A stretch of 64,000 nucleotides of DNA from contig JAMZAV010000163.1 of NCBI GenBank assembly GCA_024449915.1, positions 1 through 64,000 on the forward strand, read 5' to 3'. The position numbers and the translations under genes were made by a program. Each line of letters starts with the position of its first letter. The first letter of the stretch is position 1. This DNA comes from Sweltsa coloradensis (taxonomy: Eukaryota; Arthropoda; Insecta; Plecoptera; Chloroperlidae). Under the pieces are notes generated by a model. That model saw only the letters and a list, made by a program, of their open reading frames with translations, was not told the origin of the DNA and ran no database searches. This document shows positions 22,212 to 35,280 of this stretch, piece after piece.

Positions 22212-22559
22212 GATTCCAAGTAGAAAAGTGCATTACTTGTACGTGTGTAAATCATACTATGATCACCCTTGTCCATGAGCTTGGCTTACACTTCCTATAC
22301 TTATCTTATGAATACAAACGATCGTTTAAGCCTGAGAAGATAACATCCATTCAGATTATAAATGAGTCAACGTCCAATTAGTCCAGATTGAAAAATGTTT
22401 TCAAGTGTGATTATCAGGATTGCGCATTGTAATCGTCCAGTGCGCAGCACCGAGAATGACGAGCTCGCACGTGTTACTGTCGGTGAGACGATCGTGCCAA
22501 CTGCCAAGTACGGTTCAGAAGAATGCCAGGTATCATTCCTAGCACGTGATAATAGTATT

Positions 22560-22640
22560 GTTAATGATGAGTGGCGAGTATGTGACTCTAATGAGGGAGG
22601 TCTCTGGTTCGAAACCCGCCACCCACCCGGTCTAAAGGCA
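22560..22640 (+). mobile_element. tRNA-derived SINE head
   Basis: B box GGTTCGAAACC at 22606-22616 is preceded by GACTCTAATGAGGGAGGTCT, which aligns with the anticodon-side sequence of the other SINE copies. The A box region is weak. Confidence 0.5.
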
Positions 22641-23024
22641 TGCAAGGATCGAGTCCCATCACAACAATCCTCATATCCTGTACATTACAAGCCACATAAA
22701 GAAGATCAAATGTTGTAACTGGACAAGGTGTTCTACGTGGAAGAATCTGGAGGGAGGGGGGGGGGCATTCGTGTGTCTTAAGAGGCGTGTGGAGGGAGAG
22801 AGGGACTTAAAGGCTCGAGTTTCCAATAGAGCACTTGAAAGTAGGGCTACCCTCATACACAACTATAGACCTATCGCTTTGCCCAGAAGACAACTTTCTG
22901 GAACGAAATGGTTTGATGCATGTTGCATTATTGCACTATGTTTATTAATGCTAGTGTTATTTGTCTTGCCTTACGTTGGACAAGTTTCATTTTCAGGAAC
23001 CGCTTATATAAAGGCCTATAATAG
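22641..23024. other. Intergenic with poly(G) tract
   Basis: No gene was recognised. A run of ten or more G lies at about 22750. Confidence 0.4.
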
Positions 23025-23615
23025 TTAGGGGGAATCCTTAGACCTAAATATAATTTCTAAAGAATGCATTAAAGACGTCTGAAAAGTTAGTAGAATGAAA
23101 GAGGGACTTAATAAAAGAGCAGATTATTTTTTGAAATTTTTTGGCGGGACATAACCTCAGAATCAACAATTATATTCAAATTACCCGACTCAAACCAGCT
23201 AGTTCAAAATTGAATTTTGAGCAGCGGGTTTTTTGTGTATTGTTTCTACATTCCTTAATCTACAACCTAAAAAGGAAACTGGTTGTATGTAGTTTCTGGC
23301 ATTGCACGATTTTTTCTGTTAAACGGTACAAAATTTGAAATTGTACCGGCGGGTGAAAAAAATCGTGCAAGGCAAGAAACTATGGAAGAGCATTAATCCT
23401 TTTATTAAGGTTGTAGATTAAGGAATGTAGAAACAATACACAAAAACCCGCAGCTCAAAATTCAATTTTGAACAAGCTGGTTTGAGTCGGGTAATTCGAA
23501 TATAATTTTTGATTCTGAGGTTATGTCCTGCCAAAAATTTTCAAAAAAATAATCTGCTCTTTTATTATTAATGCATTCTTTAGAAATCATATTTAGGTCT
23601 AGGGAGTCCCCTTAA
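23025..23615. mobile_element. Foldback/MITE element with ~290-bp arms
   Basis: The left arm (23025-23317) and right arm (23345-23615) are inverted copies over nearly their whole length, meeting at a short centre around GTACAAAATTTGAAATTGTAC. The ends read TTAGGGGGAATCC and, inverted, TTAAGGGGACTCCC. A TTAA target duplication with one base changed would fit piggyBac-type MITEs, but the terminal sequence is not a recognised piggyBac end. No transposase. Confidence 0.75.
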
Positions 23616-24399
23616 TATATTGCACATTATTGTACATAAAATAATATTTTAATATAATATTTTTACATTTGTTGTAAAATTTTGAATTATTGTGTGTTAA
23701 GTAAGGCTTTGTTGGCTGCAGATATTGTAATAAAATCGTGTTTTTCAATCAGTATCCCCTATACTGTCCTGTCCCAGCCCTTGAAAGGGACTGGAGTGGC
23801 TGATACGGTACGGGCGCCGGTACGAAGTGTTCGACTCAGAAGGATGTTTCGTCGAATCCTACACATGGTTTTATCCTCCTTTCCTTCCTCCTCATCTTTC
23901 TACCACTAAACGTACTTCACGCCACGATTGAGAAACAAACTGACTCGTAGTCGTATGTCACTCATTAGAATTAACAATTTACCAGCAGTCATGCATGTAG
24001 TACAGGACCCAATACAAACAGTCGAACAAGTGATGCATTTATAATATAACCTAGGCCTATCTGTGATCTTTGACACTAGCGTTTGACGAAGGTGGTTACG
24101 TAAGTGGTGTGTATACATTATAATAATTATAATACATCAAGTGTTGGGTATCAGGAACAAACAGTTCAATTGACTTCACTGGGTCAAAGTCGCTAACTTG
24201 CTAAATTAAGATCTATTATTTGAAAGAATGTATCTTATACTCGTTTTGAAGGACCATTTAGTTATTCTTAATTGCTCGTCGCACAAGCGAATTATTTAGT
24301 CATTTCATTTTCTAAATAGGATATTTACACAAAAAAATAAAAATAAAGGATAACAAAATCTTTTACGAACTTGAATGAGAAAGCAAATATATTTCTCGT
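23616..24399. other. Intergenic, nothing recognised
   Basis: Short unrelated frames only. No repeat or RNA motif recognised. Confidence 0.4.
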
Positions 24400-24480
24400 T
24401 TAACTGATGAAACGCATTCGGGAGGTCGAATAAATACCCGTAAACGGCAATCCTGACTGAAATTGTTTTTACAGTGGTTC
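24400..24480 (+). mobile_element. SINE relic
   Basis: CATTCGGGAGGTCGAATAAA (decayed B box region) precedes CGGCAATCCTGACTGAA, the conserved block of this SINE family. Confidence 0.5.
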
Positions 24481-24879
24481 ATCAGTCGTTCGTCAAAGTC
24501 TTGTACAATACCACCCATTACATATAGTTATCCCCAGAAATTTCCGGGATGTTTCGAATATTTTGTTTGCCTGTAGTAAATTTAATTTGAACATATAAAA
24601 AAATGAAAAATTGCAAAAAATTTCATTTTTGAAAATAGATTCAAATTTTTGATTTTTCTACTTTGAAGTTGCCGGAGTTTATTTTATTCCTAATCTCTCA
24701 CTTGGTAAAATAAAATACAATAAACATAAATGAAATACAAATGTTTACACCAAGAAACTTTTAATTCTCAATTAATGCGTTCCACGAGCTCTTGTCTCTT
24801 TGTGTTTCGTGAGGATTATTTGCGTATTTTCCAGGAAGATATTCTATTTACCGACATAGGCAGCTCAGATTCTGATCTC

Positions 24880-25000
24880 TCCTCTGGCAATCATGACTGA
24901 AGTTTCGATCGTAAAAAGTGAATGCTGGTATCGAGTCCTCTTAATCAGATCTCGGACGGTTTCCCTTCACAATTACCCCCCAATATTCTAGTAACTCAGC
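24880..25000 (+). mobile_element. SINE relic with tail
   Basis: GGCAATCATGACTGAAG is followed by GGTTTCCCTTCACAATTACC, the same order as in the better copies. The tRNA-like head is missing or decayed. Confidence 0.5.
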
Positions 25001-25599
25001 GTGCATCTTACTTAGAAAGAGTCTGATCGGCTAAGGTCGGTGTGAAGAGCACGTGAGGACCACCCTTGAAACCGGAGGTCTTGAGTCACGTTCTCACTAT
25101 CAGCTCTGCACAGCTGTTGTTACACAAGTGTTGTCGGAGGCACAGCAGGGAAGGGTCATGATAACACTTGTTCACCTAGCTCCAATCAAACTACTTCAAT
25201 GTCTCGTTTACTACGAACTAGTTTAGTTACTAGTTACCGGTACTGATTTACACTAGAAAAAGATTTTGTGAGAAGTTAAAATGTGTGCGTTCAAAAATTA
25301 CAAAAAAAGTTGCGTCGAAATATCCTATTAAATATACCTAAGAACAGTGTTAATTCTAAATATTTTCCATATAATTATTGAAGTAAGTTGTAGTGTGAAA
25401 CGGTTAAGTGTACAAAGCTAACTTGAAACCGTGGGAACCGAACCGTTTTATCCCGATAGGTTTTAGAATATTCCTTTAAATTGGAAAAACAAATTTTTCA
25501 TTTTTATTTCAATCAACATTTTGGAAGCGCACAACTAAATCTAGTTTCGATCCCGTTAAGGCTTGTTTTTATTGTCGCGTCTAATTTAAACTTGTTACA

Positions 25600-25760
25600 G
25601 ACGTAGCTCAAGCGAAACTCGTGAGACTCTGATCGGGATATCGAGGGTTCGTACTCGCTACCGCCTACCGGCAATCTTGACTGAGAATTTTCCTTATCAA
25701 TCTTTAATCTTTACTTAATCTTTACTAATTTAATCATTACTGTCCTTGGGCAGGTCCCGC
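25600..25760 (+). mobile_element. tRNA-derived SINE copy
   Basis: A box TAGCTCAAGCG at 25604-25614 and B-box-like GGGTTCGTACTC at 25645-25656, then CCGGCAATCTTGACTGAG. This is one of the two copies in the window with both promoter boxes easily readable. Confidence 0.68.
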
Positions 25761-25779
25761 GTTCTCTTCAGTGTATATT

Positions 25780-28700
25780 TTATACTATACGGCTGGGGAC
25801 GAAAAAACCCTTTCCCAAACCGTAAAACCCTCCTGGGGGAATAAAATCTGATTATTACTGGAAAAACCTTAAGTCCCGCCGCTTTGATGGATAGCTTCTT
25901 TTTGAATTTTTTTTATTTTGCTAAGCCCACTTTTTTTTTGCAATGCTTTTTGAATGCATTTAGGTTATTGTTGTAAATTTTTTTATTTTTACTTATTAAT
26001 TGTTATTAAAAACCCAAAAAAACTCATATTAAAACCTTTTTTAAATTAAATGTCCATGTAAATATAAACGTTGTAGCCCACCCTTTTTTGGCAAATTGGT
26101 TAAATGGCACGAAAATATCACACAAAAATCGAAAAAAATCGTAGAATACGATATTCAAGGGAAAAATTTCTTTCGATTGTACCCAAAAACAAAACCCTCT
26201 AAATTCAAGATTTTTCGAAGTCCCCTCCAATTTTCATCAAAATCGGGTATGCGTTTGCCCGGTAAAGCGAACAACGGGAAAAAAACAAACAAAAAAAAAA
26301 TACAAAAAAACACCCGAGCTAAATTTTTTGGGGGGGTCAGTGAAATTGAAGTCTTCGCTTCGCTCATCCAATAATTTTCCTCAAGTAACTACGCGAACCC
26401 CGTATCTTAGGTGTCCCTGTCATATAATACTTATTTCTCTGTTCAGTCTGCAACGGTCAGGGTGTTTCCTTCTGATGTGCAGGTTGATCACACTAATACG
26501 TTCTTGGTGTCCTGTCATATAATTTATTTTGCTGTTCAGTCCCCAACGATCAGGGGGTTTCCTTCTAAGTGGGGGGTTGATCACACTAATCGTACTTAGG
26601 TGTCCCTTCATATAAAAATTTTTCCTGTTATCTGCCGATCAGGGTTTTCCTTTTATGTGCAGGTTTATCACACAAAACTATCTTTGGTGCCCTGTCAATA
26701 AACTTACCTGTTCATTGCAAAATCAGGGTGTTTCCTTCTAATTTCAGGTTGATCACACTAAAAACTATCTTAGGTTTTCCCTGCATTAAAACTTATTTTG
26801 CTGTTCAGTCTCAAAAATCAGGGTTTTCCCTTTTAATGTGCAGGTTGATCAACATACTATCTTTGCCCTGTCATATAATACTTATTTCGCTGTTCAGTCT
26901 GCAACGATCAGGTGTTTCCCCCTGATGTTCGGTTGTCACACAAGTTCTTAGTTCCTGTCATATAACTTATTTGTCGGGGTTCTTAAGTGCAGGTTGATCA
27001 ACTAATACGTATCTTAGGTGTCCCTGTATATAAACTTATTCCCTTCAGGTCAACGATCAGGTGTTTCCTTCTGATGTGCAGTTGATCATATTCTATTTGT
27101 TTCAATAAATTTTTGCTGTCTTCAATCAGGGTTTTTTTCCTGGATCATCCTAATATTAGTTCCGTACGTTTTGCTCTTCCCTTTCAGATCATTCTTCTTA
27201 GGTTGATCACTAATAGTTATCTTAGTGTCCCTTCAATAATTTTTTAGTCTGGGTTTCTTCTAGTGGGTTGCATAATATATTCGTTGCCTCATTACTTTTC
27301 CTTAGTCGAACATTCTTTGTCGTAATAACTAATCGTTTAGTGCCTCAATATTTTTCTTCATTGCAGATCCTTTCTTAATGCTTTCAATAACTAATTTTTT
27401 CGGGTTTCCAATATCTTGTTCCTTATGACTAGTTTCAGTCGTATCATTGTTCGGTTCATCCAAAGATCATTTTTCTTTATTGCGGATCAATTTCTTGTTG
27501 GGATTATCTTTTTAGTCCGTAAATTTTCTGTTCAGGTACCATTCCTTATGTCGTTAATAATTTTCTTGTCCTAGTTTCCTTGTGGGATCAATCGTTTTCC
27601 TTCAATAAATATCCTTTCGTTAAATCGGTTTTTTCAGGTTTCATAAGGGTCGTTTCTTATATTTTCTCATCTAGTCGTTCTTTGCAGGGTTTTCCTAAAT
27701 TGTCCTTTAATTGGGTTCTCTTGCGTCCCTAGTTTGTCTCAATAGGTTTCTTATGCAGTGTTTCCAAAGGGTTCTCATATAAACTTATTTCGCTTTCGTC
27801 AGGGTGTTTCCTTATGTCTTGTCACTAATACGTCTTTCTTTCGTTCATTAACTTTCGCTGTTTCCCGCAATCAGTGTTTCCTTAGTTGATCACCTTATAT
27901 TATTTCGCTTATCAGTCGGTTCCTTCTAAGTTCTGTGCATTAGATCCTTTACTATTGCGGTTCTCAAAATTTGTGTTTTAACTTTCTTTGCTATCAATTT
28001 CTTGTCCGTCATCAATTTTCTTAAGTGCTGTCAATAATTTTTTGTTTGTCCTTATATTTCTTTCAATCAGGGTGTTTCCTTCTATGTGCAGTTGACACTT
28101 TCGTATTTGGGCCTTCCTATAATTTTGCGTTTCAGTCAACGATGGGTTTCCTTCTTTAATATATTAGTTCCTTCTAATATTATTCCCTTTTGTTAAATGT
28201 GTTTCTGATTGCGGGTCACAATACGTATCTGGTGTCATGTCATATAAATTTCGGTTCAGTCCGATCAGGTTTTCTTTGATGTCAGGATCATTTTCTAGGT
28301 GCCCTTATAAATATCTTGTTGTTCTTCAAGATCAGGTTCTCTGATGTCAGGGTACACTACAATATGTTCCTGTCTTAAAATTTCTTCTCAGGGTTTTCAT
28401 TGGGGTTTATACAACTATTTGTCTTTCTAAATACTTTCGTCTGGGTGTTCCTTCTATGGGTTACCATCTATCTTAGGTTCCCTGTCATATAAATTTGCTT
28501 TCTCAAGATCAGGGTTTTCCTCTATTAGTTGATCACCTTATATCTTAGGTGTCCCTGTCTATAAACTATTTCGTTTCAGTCCAACGTGGGTTTCCTTAAT
28601 TCGGTTTCACTAATATATCTTAGGTGTCCCTGTCATATAAATATTTCGCTTCAGTTTGCAACAGGTGTTCCTTCTATGTGCAGTGTCATAATACTTCTTA

Positions 28701-29300
28701 GGTTCCGGTAAACTTTTCGCGTGTCCTCTCTGTGTCAGTTGATCCATATATCTTGGTCCTGTCTAACTATTCGTTCAGCTCATGTTTCTTCTGAGGGGTT
28801 CACACTAACGTTCTTAGGTCCCTCATAAACTTATTCGCTGTTCAGTTCAAATGGTGTTTCCTTAATGTGCAGGTGATCACTATACGTATCTAGGTCCCTT
28901 AAAACTTTTTCGCTGTCAGTCTAACATGGTTTCTCTTGGGTTTACAATTTTTTTAGGTGTCCTGTCATATAAAATTATTTCGCTGTTCAGTCTGCAACGG
29001 GTGTTCTTCTGATTGCAGTTATACCTAATACGTATCTTAGGCCTGTCTAATATTTGGTTCAGTCTGAAGATCAGGTTTTCCTTCGTGTGGTTGCATAATT
29101 AACTTCTATATTCCTGTTCTTCAATCGGTTCTCTAAAGGGTTTCTCATTGTTTTGTCCAAACTTTTTTCTTAAAATTTTGTTCATTGATGGTTTCCCTGA
29201 TGTCAGGTTATCACCTATACGTAATCTAGGTTCCCTGTCATATAAAACTTATTTCGCTGTTCAGTCTGCAACGTCAGGGTTTTCCTCTGATGTGCAGGTT
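25780..29300. other. Stretch with pervasive small deletions
   Basis: Repeat copies here, first a HINE and then satellite units, lose bases all over rather than changing them, so spacing drifts and no unit is whole. Units on the right side of the array are intact. This looks like poor consensus in a hard repeat rather than biology, and no gene call should be trusted here. Confidence 0.6.
25858..26370 (-). mobile_element. HINE-type element, family B, type-1 tail, degraded
   Basis: Left edge CTGGAAAAACCTTAAGTCCC (CTAGG-type tail with changes), right edge CTTCGCTTCGCTCATCCA, with the family B body. Many short deletions compared with the copies at 59998 and 60835. Confidence 0.6.
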
Positions 29301-30045
29301 GTCACACTAATATCTTAGTGTCCCTTCATAATTAGTTCTTCGCTGTCAGTCTGCAACGATCAGGGTTTCTTCTGATGTGCAGTTATCACACTAATACGTA
29401 TCTTAGGTTGTCCCTGTCATATAAAACTTAGTTTCGCTGTTCATCTGCAACGATCAGGGTGTTTCCTTCTAATGTGCAGGTTGATCACACTATACGTATC
29501 TTAGGTGTCCCTGTCATATAAAACTTATTTCGCTGTTCAGTTCCTGCAACGATCAGGGGTTTCCTTCTAATGTGCAGGTGATCAACTAATACGTAGTCTT
29601 AGGTTCCCTGTCATATAAGTACTTATTTCGCTGTTCAGTCTGCAACGATCAGGGTGTTTTCCTTCTGATGGTGCAGGTTGATCACACTAATACGTTATCT
29701 TAGGTGTCCCTGTCATATAAACTTATTTCGCTGTTCAGTCTGCAACGATCAGGGTGTTTTCCTTCTGATGTGCAGGTTGATCACACTAATACGTATCTTA
29801 GGTGTCCCTGTCATATAATACTTATTTCGCTGTTCAGTCTGCAACGATCAGGGTGTTTCCTTCTGATGTCAGGTTGATCACACTAATACTTCTTAGTGTC
29901 CTTCATATAAACTTATTTCGCTGTTCAGTCTGCAACGATCAGGGTGTTTCCTTTCTGATGTGCAGGTTGATCACACTAATACGTATCTCATTGCTCAATA
30001 ATAATACTTATTTCGCTGTTCAGTCTGCAACGATCAGGGTGTTTC
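26402..30045 (+). repeat. 98-bp satellite array, left block
   Basis: The unit is 98 bp and contains CGCTGTTCAGTCTGCAACG, ATCAGGGTGTTTCCTTCTG, TGCAGGTTGATCACACTAA and CTTAGGTGTCCCTGTC. Units near 26400-26550 and from about 29250 on are good. Those in between are heavily eroded by deletions. Frames found in it (FAVQSATIRVFPSD and similar) are the satellite read in one phase, not proteins. Confidence 0.9.
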
Positions 30046-31352
30046 TTTATTTATTTCTTTATTTCAGTCCACTGATATATGCATTACATATATATGAGAC
30101 AAACACAAATTACAAATAATAACAAAAAATATAAGTACAATAAGTACAATACAGATTATGGTAATTACAAAATACTACAAAATATCAATAACAATGCTAA
30201 TTGCATTTTGTTATTATACATAATAAATAAGATAATATTACATGAATACATTTTTACAATTTTTAAATCATATCCAAAGTGAAGAGAGAAAAAAAAAGTG
30301 GTGTGAGAGAAGTGTGAAAATAATAAGTTAAATTGTCCAATGGTCATCTAGGAATTCTCTAAATGAGTAATAAGCTTTATTTATAAGGAATTCTTTCAAT
30401 TTGTGCTTAAAGAGTGTTAGTGAGTTGGAATATTTAATTGAAGCTGGTAATTTATTAAATATTGTACTACAAACGTGAGTCGGGCTTTTGTCAAAGAAAG
30501 TGTGGCTAGATTTGGTATGAAAATGTTAGTATTATATCTAGTAAAATGGGAATGGTGGGCATTATTAATGGAAAATGGTCAGGATTGGAATATACAAAAG
30601 TTGCTGCAGAGATAATTAGCGTACATGTTAGTGTGAGGATACGTAAATTTGTGAAATGTGCTTTGCACGATTGCCTACTGGATATTCCAGCAATTATCCT
30701 AACAGCACGTTTTTGAATAATAAAAATACGTTTAGCGTGAGGTGATGTACCCCAAAAAATAATGCCATAGGAAAGAAGAGAATGAATAAACGCATGATAT
30801 ACCATCGAAAGTATGGAGGGTTAACAATTAAATTTCAGTTTGCGGAGCATGAAACATCCACTCAGGAGGCGAGGAACAATTGATTGAATATGGGGGCCCC
30901 AGTCTAACGAATCACTTATGGTCAGCCCAAGGACTTTGGTGGTTACTACTCTTGGTATACTGTGGCCCTCTAAACGGATTAATGGACTCGAGAGCACTTG
31001 CCGAGTATCAGTGCGGAAATTCAGGAAAAATGTTTTACTGGTTTGAATAGCAAGTCGATTATTTGTACTGTAAGATAACATTTGGGAAACTTGACAATTA
31101 GCAGCTTTGGTCAATTGCAAGGTAGTCTCCTTGGATGACGTAAGTAAAGAATTGATGTCATCAGCATAAAGTGTGAGTAACGCTTTAACACAAATAGGAA
31201 TAGTATTGTTGTTATGTAGAAATTGACGTAGATCATTAATGTATACTATAAAGAAAAGAGGTCCTAAAACTGAACCTTGTGGGACGCCGTTTTGTACATT
31301 TTGAGGATTAGATAGAACTGGTACGCTAGAGGTTGCTCCCTTGATTTTGACA
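30046..31352 (-). mobile_element. LINE (Jockey/Daphne-like group) 5'-truncated copy
   Basis: The minus strand encodes the C-terminal half of a non-LTR reverse transcriptase: GVPQGSVLGPLFFIVYINDL, the catalytic block LYADD, then LGLTISDSLDWGPHI, SYGIIFWGTSPHAKRIF and the end region with IFNKLPASIKYSN and FKHKLKEFL. It is broken by frameshifts. The 3' end is an (AATAAAG)n-type microsatellite tail typical of such LINEs. It lies inside the satellite, which resumes at 31353. A short repeat of TTCCTTCTGATG at the right border may be part of a target duplication, but no clean one is seen. Confidence 0.85.
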
Positions 31353-31712
31353 TTTCCTTCTGATGATTCCTTCTGATGTGCAGGTTGATCACACTAATAC
31401 GTATCTCATTGCTCAATAATAATACTTATTTCGCTGTTCAGTCTGCAACGATCAGGGTGTTTCCTTCTGATGTGCAGGTTGATCACACTAATACGTATCT
31501 CAGGTGTCCCTGTCATATAATACGTATTTCGCTGTTCAGTCTGCAACGATCAGGGTGTTTCCTTCTGATATGCAGGTTGATCACACTAATACGTATCTTA
31601 GGTGTCCCTGTCATATAATACTTATTTCTCTGTTCAGTCTGCAACGATCAGGGTGTTTCCTTCTGATGTGCAGGTTGATCACACTAATACGTATCTCATT
31701 GCTCAATAATCT
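31353..31712 (+). repeat. 98-bp satellite array, right block
   Basis: Three to four well preserved units, start-to-start distance 98 bp (31433, 31531, 31629). One variant carries GTATCTCATTGCTCAATAAT in place of the usual CTTAGGTGTCCC segment. That variant also occurs next to the LINE on the left (29990-30010) and at the right end of the array. Confidence 0.92.
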
Positions 31713-32071
31713 GCATTGCAAGGGAAATACACCAGTAGGTATGCGGTAAAGAAAAACTTTAATTGTTTGACCTCTTTTAATAATGGTTCTATCTTATCTT
31801 AAAACACTTCATTGTGACTATTGAGTATCAACGATTTAAAACATATCATGCACCTTTGATTGTCTGTTTTATGATGTAAAAGTATTTTATGGTTGGTTGT
31901 ACTTTATATGGTGTATAAAATCAAAATTATCTCTTCTTGGTAACTATTATGAAATTCCCGATGAGAAAAGTTACAAGTTACAACTTCCAGGATGATATTT
32001 CTTAAAGTTATTCTGAACAACATTCGTCTAAGAACCTGCATGATTGAGCGAAACCTGTACGCAAACAGAAT

Positions 32072-32400
32072 GAGGTATTCACCCGCTGAACTCAAGAAAA
32101 AAAAACTATAAGTCCACCTGACCTTTAAAATAATTGCCAAACTTGTTAATTTTCGAGATAGGCAAAAATCTCCCATAAGAAATAACATGGGGACGATCTT
32201 TGAGCCCCGTGACCTTGGAGGATTTTGGTCCAAAAAAATTGGTCAATATTGACGCACTTCTTAGTATTTTTTTGTAAATCCACTATATTTTGTTTTTGTA
32301 ATTTGACAAAGTAGTTTGGTCAAAATCTGCTGATTAGCATGAAGGGATGGGATTTTGAAATGCTTATTTTTGTGTTACGCAAATTTTTGGATAAAAAATC
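32072..32400 (+). repeat. Dispersed repeat, copy 1
   Basis: Shares long near-identical stretches with 34721-35280, for example ATAACATGGGGACGATCTTT and CCCCGTGACCTTGGAGGATT. It lacks an internal ~180 bases that the second copy has. Class unknown. Confidence 0.8.
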
Positions 32401-34720
32401 TTACAAAATTCGTTTAAAACGGCACTAGATTCGTTTTTTTCTGTGAGCGAGTGACTTTGCTGTAGAACGGCCGAACGGCTAAACAGATTGAGCTGAAATT
32501 TTAAACAGACATCCGGTACAAGTATTTAGCGTGCAGTTAACATTTTGAGCAAAATCCGTTACGATTTAAACTCACAATAAAAAAAAATAATAGGCTGAGA
32601 ATGTCACAAACAATTTAACGACAATGTTTTTTTTGTTTGTCGACTTTGGCGTTTTCTTAGTGTATTAACTGCAGTGAATAGTTTTATATGTGTATACTTT
32701 AATCAGATACTCATTTAAACTAATTATACTTAGAGAATTGTTTAATCCATGCTTGATTTTTTGCATTTTTCTATTTTAAGTTAAGTCTAGTTTTCATCTC
32801 TGTTTTATTCATTTACTTTATAAGTTATTCTTAATTTTTTTTCATTAAATTTATAATTATAATTATAATTAATCTTTTTTAATTATAATTACTATTAATG
32901 ATAGTAGGGCATCAAGCCTTGTAGTTGTTCATCTGATTTTATGTATTTGGCTACGCTTTAATTTAACCCTAAATTAATATGTATATAATTTAATAATATA
33001 ATATAATAAAAATAAACTTGCTTCAGTTCAGTACTTACGATCGTAATGCCACGACGACGCTCCAACCAGCGTCACAGCCACTGCAACAAACACAACCGCG
33101 TCAATCTGTCATTCAACGTGAGAAAGTTCCCTCCTTGGATGCTCTCCAACCTAGCAACACGGCGTGTGAGTCCAGACTAATACCGTCCTAGCAATCATCT
33201 CTACCGGACTATCCAACACTAGATGACATAATGGGAATCTCATCCAAGTACAAGTTCAAAGACACTTTTTTTTCTGTTTCGACGCCAAATATCTAAAATA
33301 CAAGTGCGAGCGTCGAGTTTGTCGAGGATTCCACCCCGGACTCGGAGATGCTAACAGGTTCAAGTGGTAAATCGTTGCCCGGGAGTCAGTCAATTGGTGA
33401 CCTGCAAAGCAATGCTGTGCTAAGTGATGGACGGGGGGCTAAACTCTCAATCAGGCGCAATGAATTGCGGAGCATTAGCTTTGACATGAGCCTACACTAC
33501 ATTGCTCGGTTCCCACGGTACAAGTACCAATTATTAGCGAATTTGTAAAGTAAATTATTATTATTTGGCCTACAAGTAAATACCATTTCATATTAATTCA
33601 TTTAGTGGATTATTGTTACAAAAAAAATATTTTTGCAAAAATTCACTTTTTGGGGAGGCTCTTGTTCTTGAATATTTCACACATTTGTTTTCTGAATTGT
33701 CATTACTTACGCCACTTACGGTCGAGTTATTTTTACAATATTTTAAAATTTGTAAAATAATAAGTTTAAAATAATTTGAGTTCATGAACCAGCTATTTAC
33801 GAACTATTAAAACCGTTGAACACAAGAATCATTGTACTCAAATACTTCACTACCATTTCACCTGATTATTATATTATTATTGTTATTCTTTAAATTTATT
33901 AATTTAATTTTTAATAATACATTTTTTAGTCCAAGAAGTTTAATAATAAAACTGTAATAGTGTCGGTAAAGCTTGTACCTGCTGTGAGGAGCGCGGATAT
34001 TTGAAGCGCGGGCGACATAGCGATTCTTAGCGGACTGACCGCGTGGAGTACACTAATCTGTGGCTGCCACATTTACATACAGCGCGACCGAACTACTGCG
34101 CCGGCCTACACTACAACCGAAGTAGCCGGCGACGTTTTATAAATACTTGCCCATTCTCGTGTACTTGAGATAAGTAATTCAATATGTAAACTGGCCCGAC
34201 GTACAAGGAAACACAATTGAATGTCGTACATGATAAGAGATAAAATAACAATTGCTATCGATTGCAATTGCGAAACATGTTGCGCGGATTAAAATATACC
34301 GATCGTTTCGAATATTCTAACCAGGGTTCCTTGTTTTAATTTTTTTAAATACATTAATTTCTACACAGATACATGAAATAACGTTTTGATTTTTGAATGT
34401 TTTGAACTGCGATTTTGTAATAAAGTAATTGGTTTCCATTTTCCAATATATATTTTTTTCAATCATATTCAATACACTTTTTAAAGGTTGAATCAAAACC
34501 AACTGAATTGAAATTTTGATACACAAATAAAGCATACTATGTCTAACTAATAATCATATACAAAAACAAAGCTAGGCTCATTAAAATTTATAGCAATTTG
34601 TAGCGTTTTCAAGCATCTAGCAAGAACCCGTCACTATTTTCTCTGATTATTTTTCATTGCACCGTATTTATAATGAGATACGTTAGGGGTGTGGGACTTC
34701 TTGTATTTAAACTGTAATTA
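32401..34720. other. Intergenic, no gene recognised
   Basis: At 32460-32520 there is a segment with GAACGGCTAAACAGATTGAG and GAGCTGAAATTTT, a phrase type also found inside the HINE elements and at 19900 inverted. The stretch 33030-33550 and the GC-rich patch 33960-34140 are denser in CG than the surroundings and might be an old promoter or retroelement leader. Nothing firm. Confidence 0.35.
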
Positions 34721-35280
34721 AAGGGGTATTTAACCGCTAAACTCAAAAAATATATTTCATTCAGGCTAACTAGTAATGAATTAAGCAATTAACAGAAAAA
34801 TTATTGGGGCCACCATGACCTCCCAAAAAATTGTCAAACATGACATTTTTCGAGCTAGGTCCCATCGACAAAAATCTCCCATAAGAAATAACATGGGGAC
34901 GATCTTTATGCCCCGTGACCTTGGAGGATTTTGATCCAAAAAAATATTGGCCATTATTGACGTACTCTACAGCCTTTTCTGTAAATTCTCTATATTTTGT
35001 TTTGTAATTTGGGCAAGTATAGTTCGGTCAAAATATGCTGATTACTAAGATGGGGTGTGATTTTGGAATGCATATTTTTGCGTGTTTGAGGGTATATTTG
35101 GGCACAGTTTCAAGACACGATGTTATAAAGGGGCATTTTAGATTGGTACTATGCTCTAGTATCTATGTGGACCAAAAAAGAAGCAGGTTAAAGCCGATTT
35201 TAGAAATTTCCCAAAACACCAATTTTCGCCAATTTCTGGATCAAAAAAATTAAAAAATTCGTGTTAAATCACAGTTACAA
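34721..35280 (+). repeat. Dispersed repeat, copy 2
   Basis: Longer copy of the repeat at 32072, with ~180 extra bases that include GGGGCATTTTAGATTGGTAC. A related phrase follows again near 35300, so the extra part is an internal duplication. No coding sequence. Confidence 0.75.

Noticed and set aside
26328..31749. Repeated peptide FAVQSATIRVFPSD in many short frames
   Set aside because: It is the 98-bp satellite translated; frames break at every unit because 98 is not a multiple of three.
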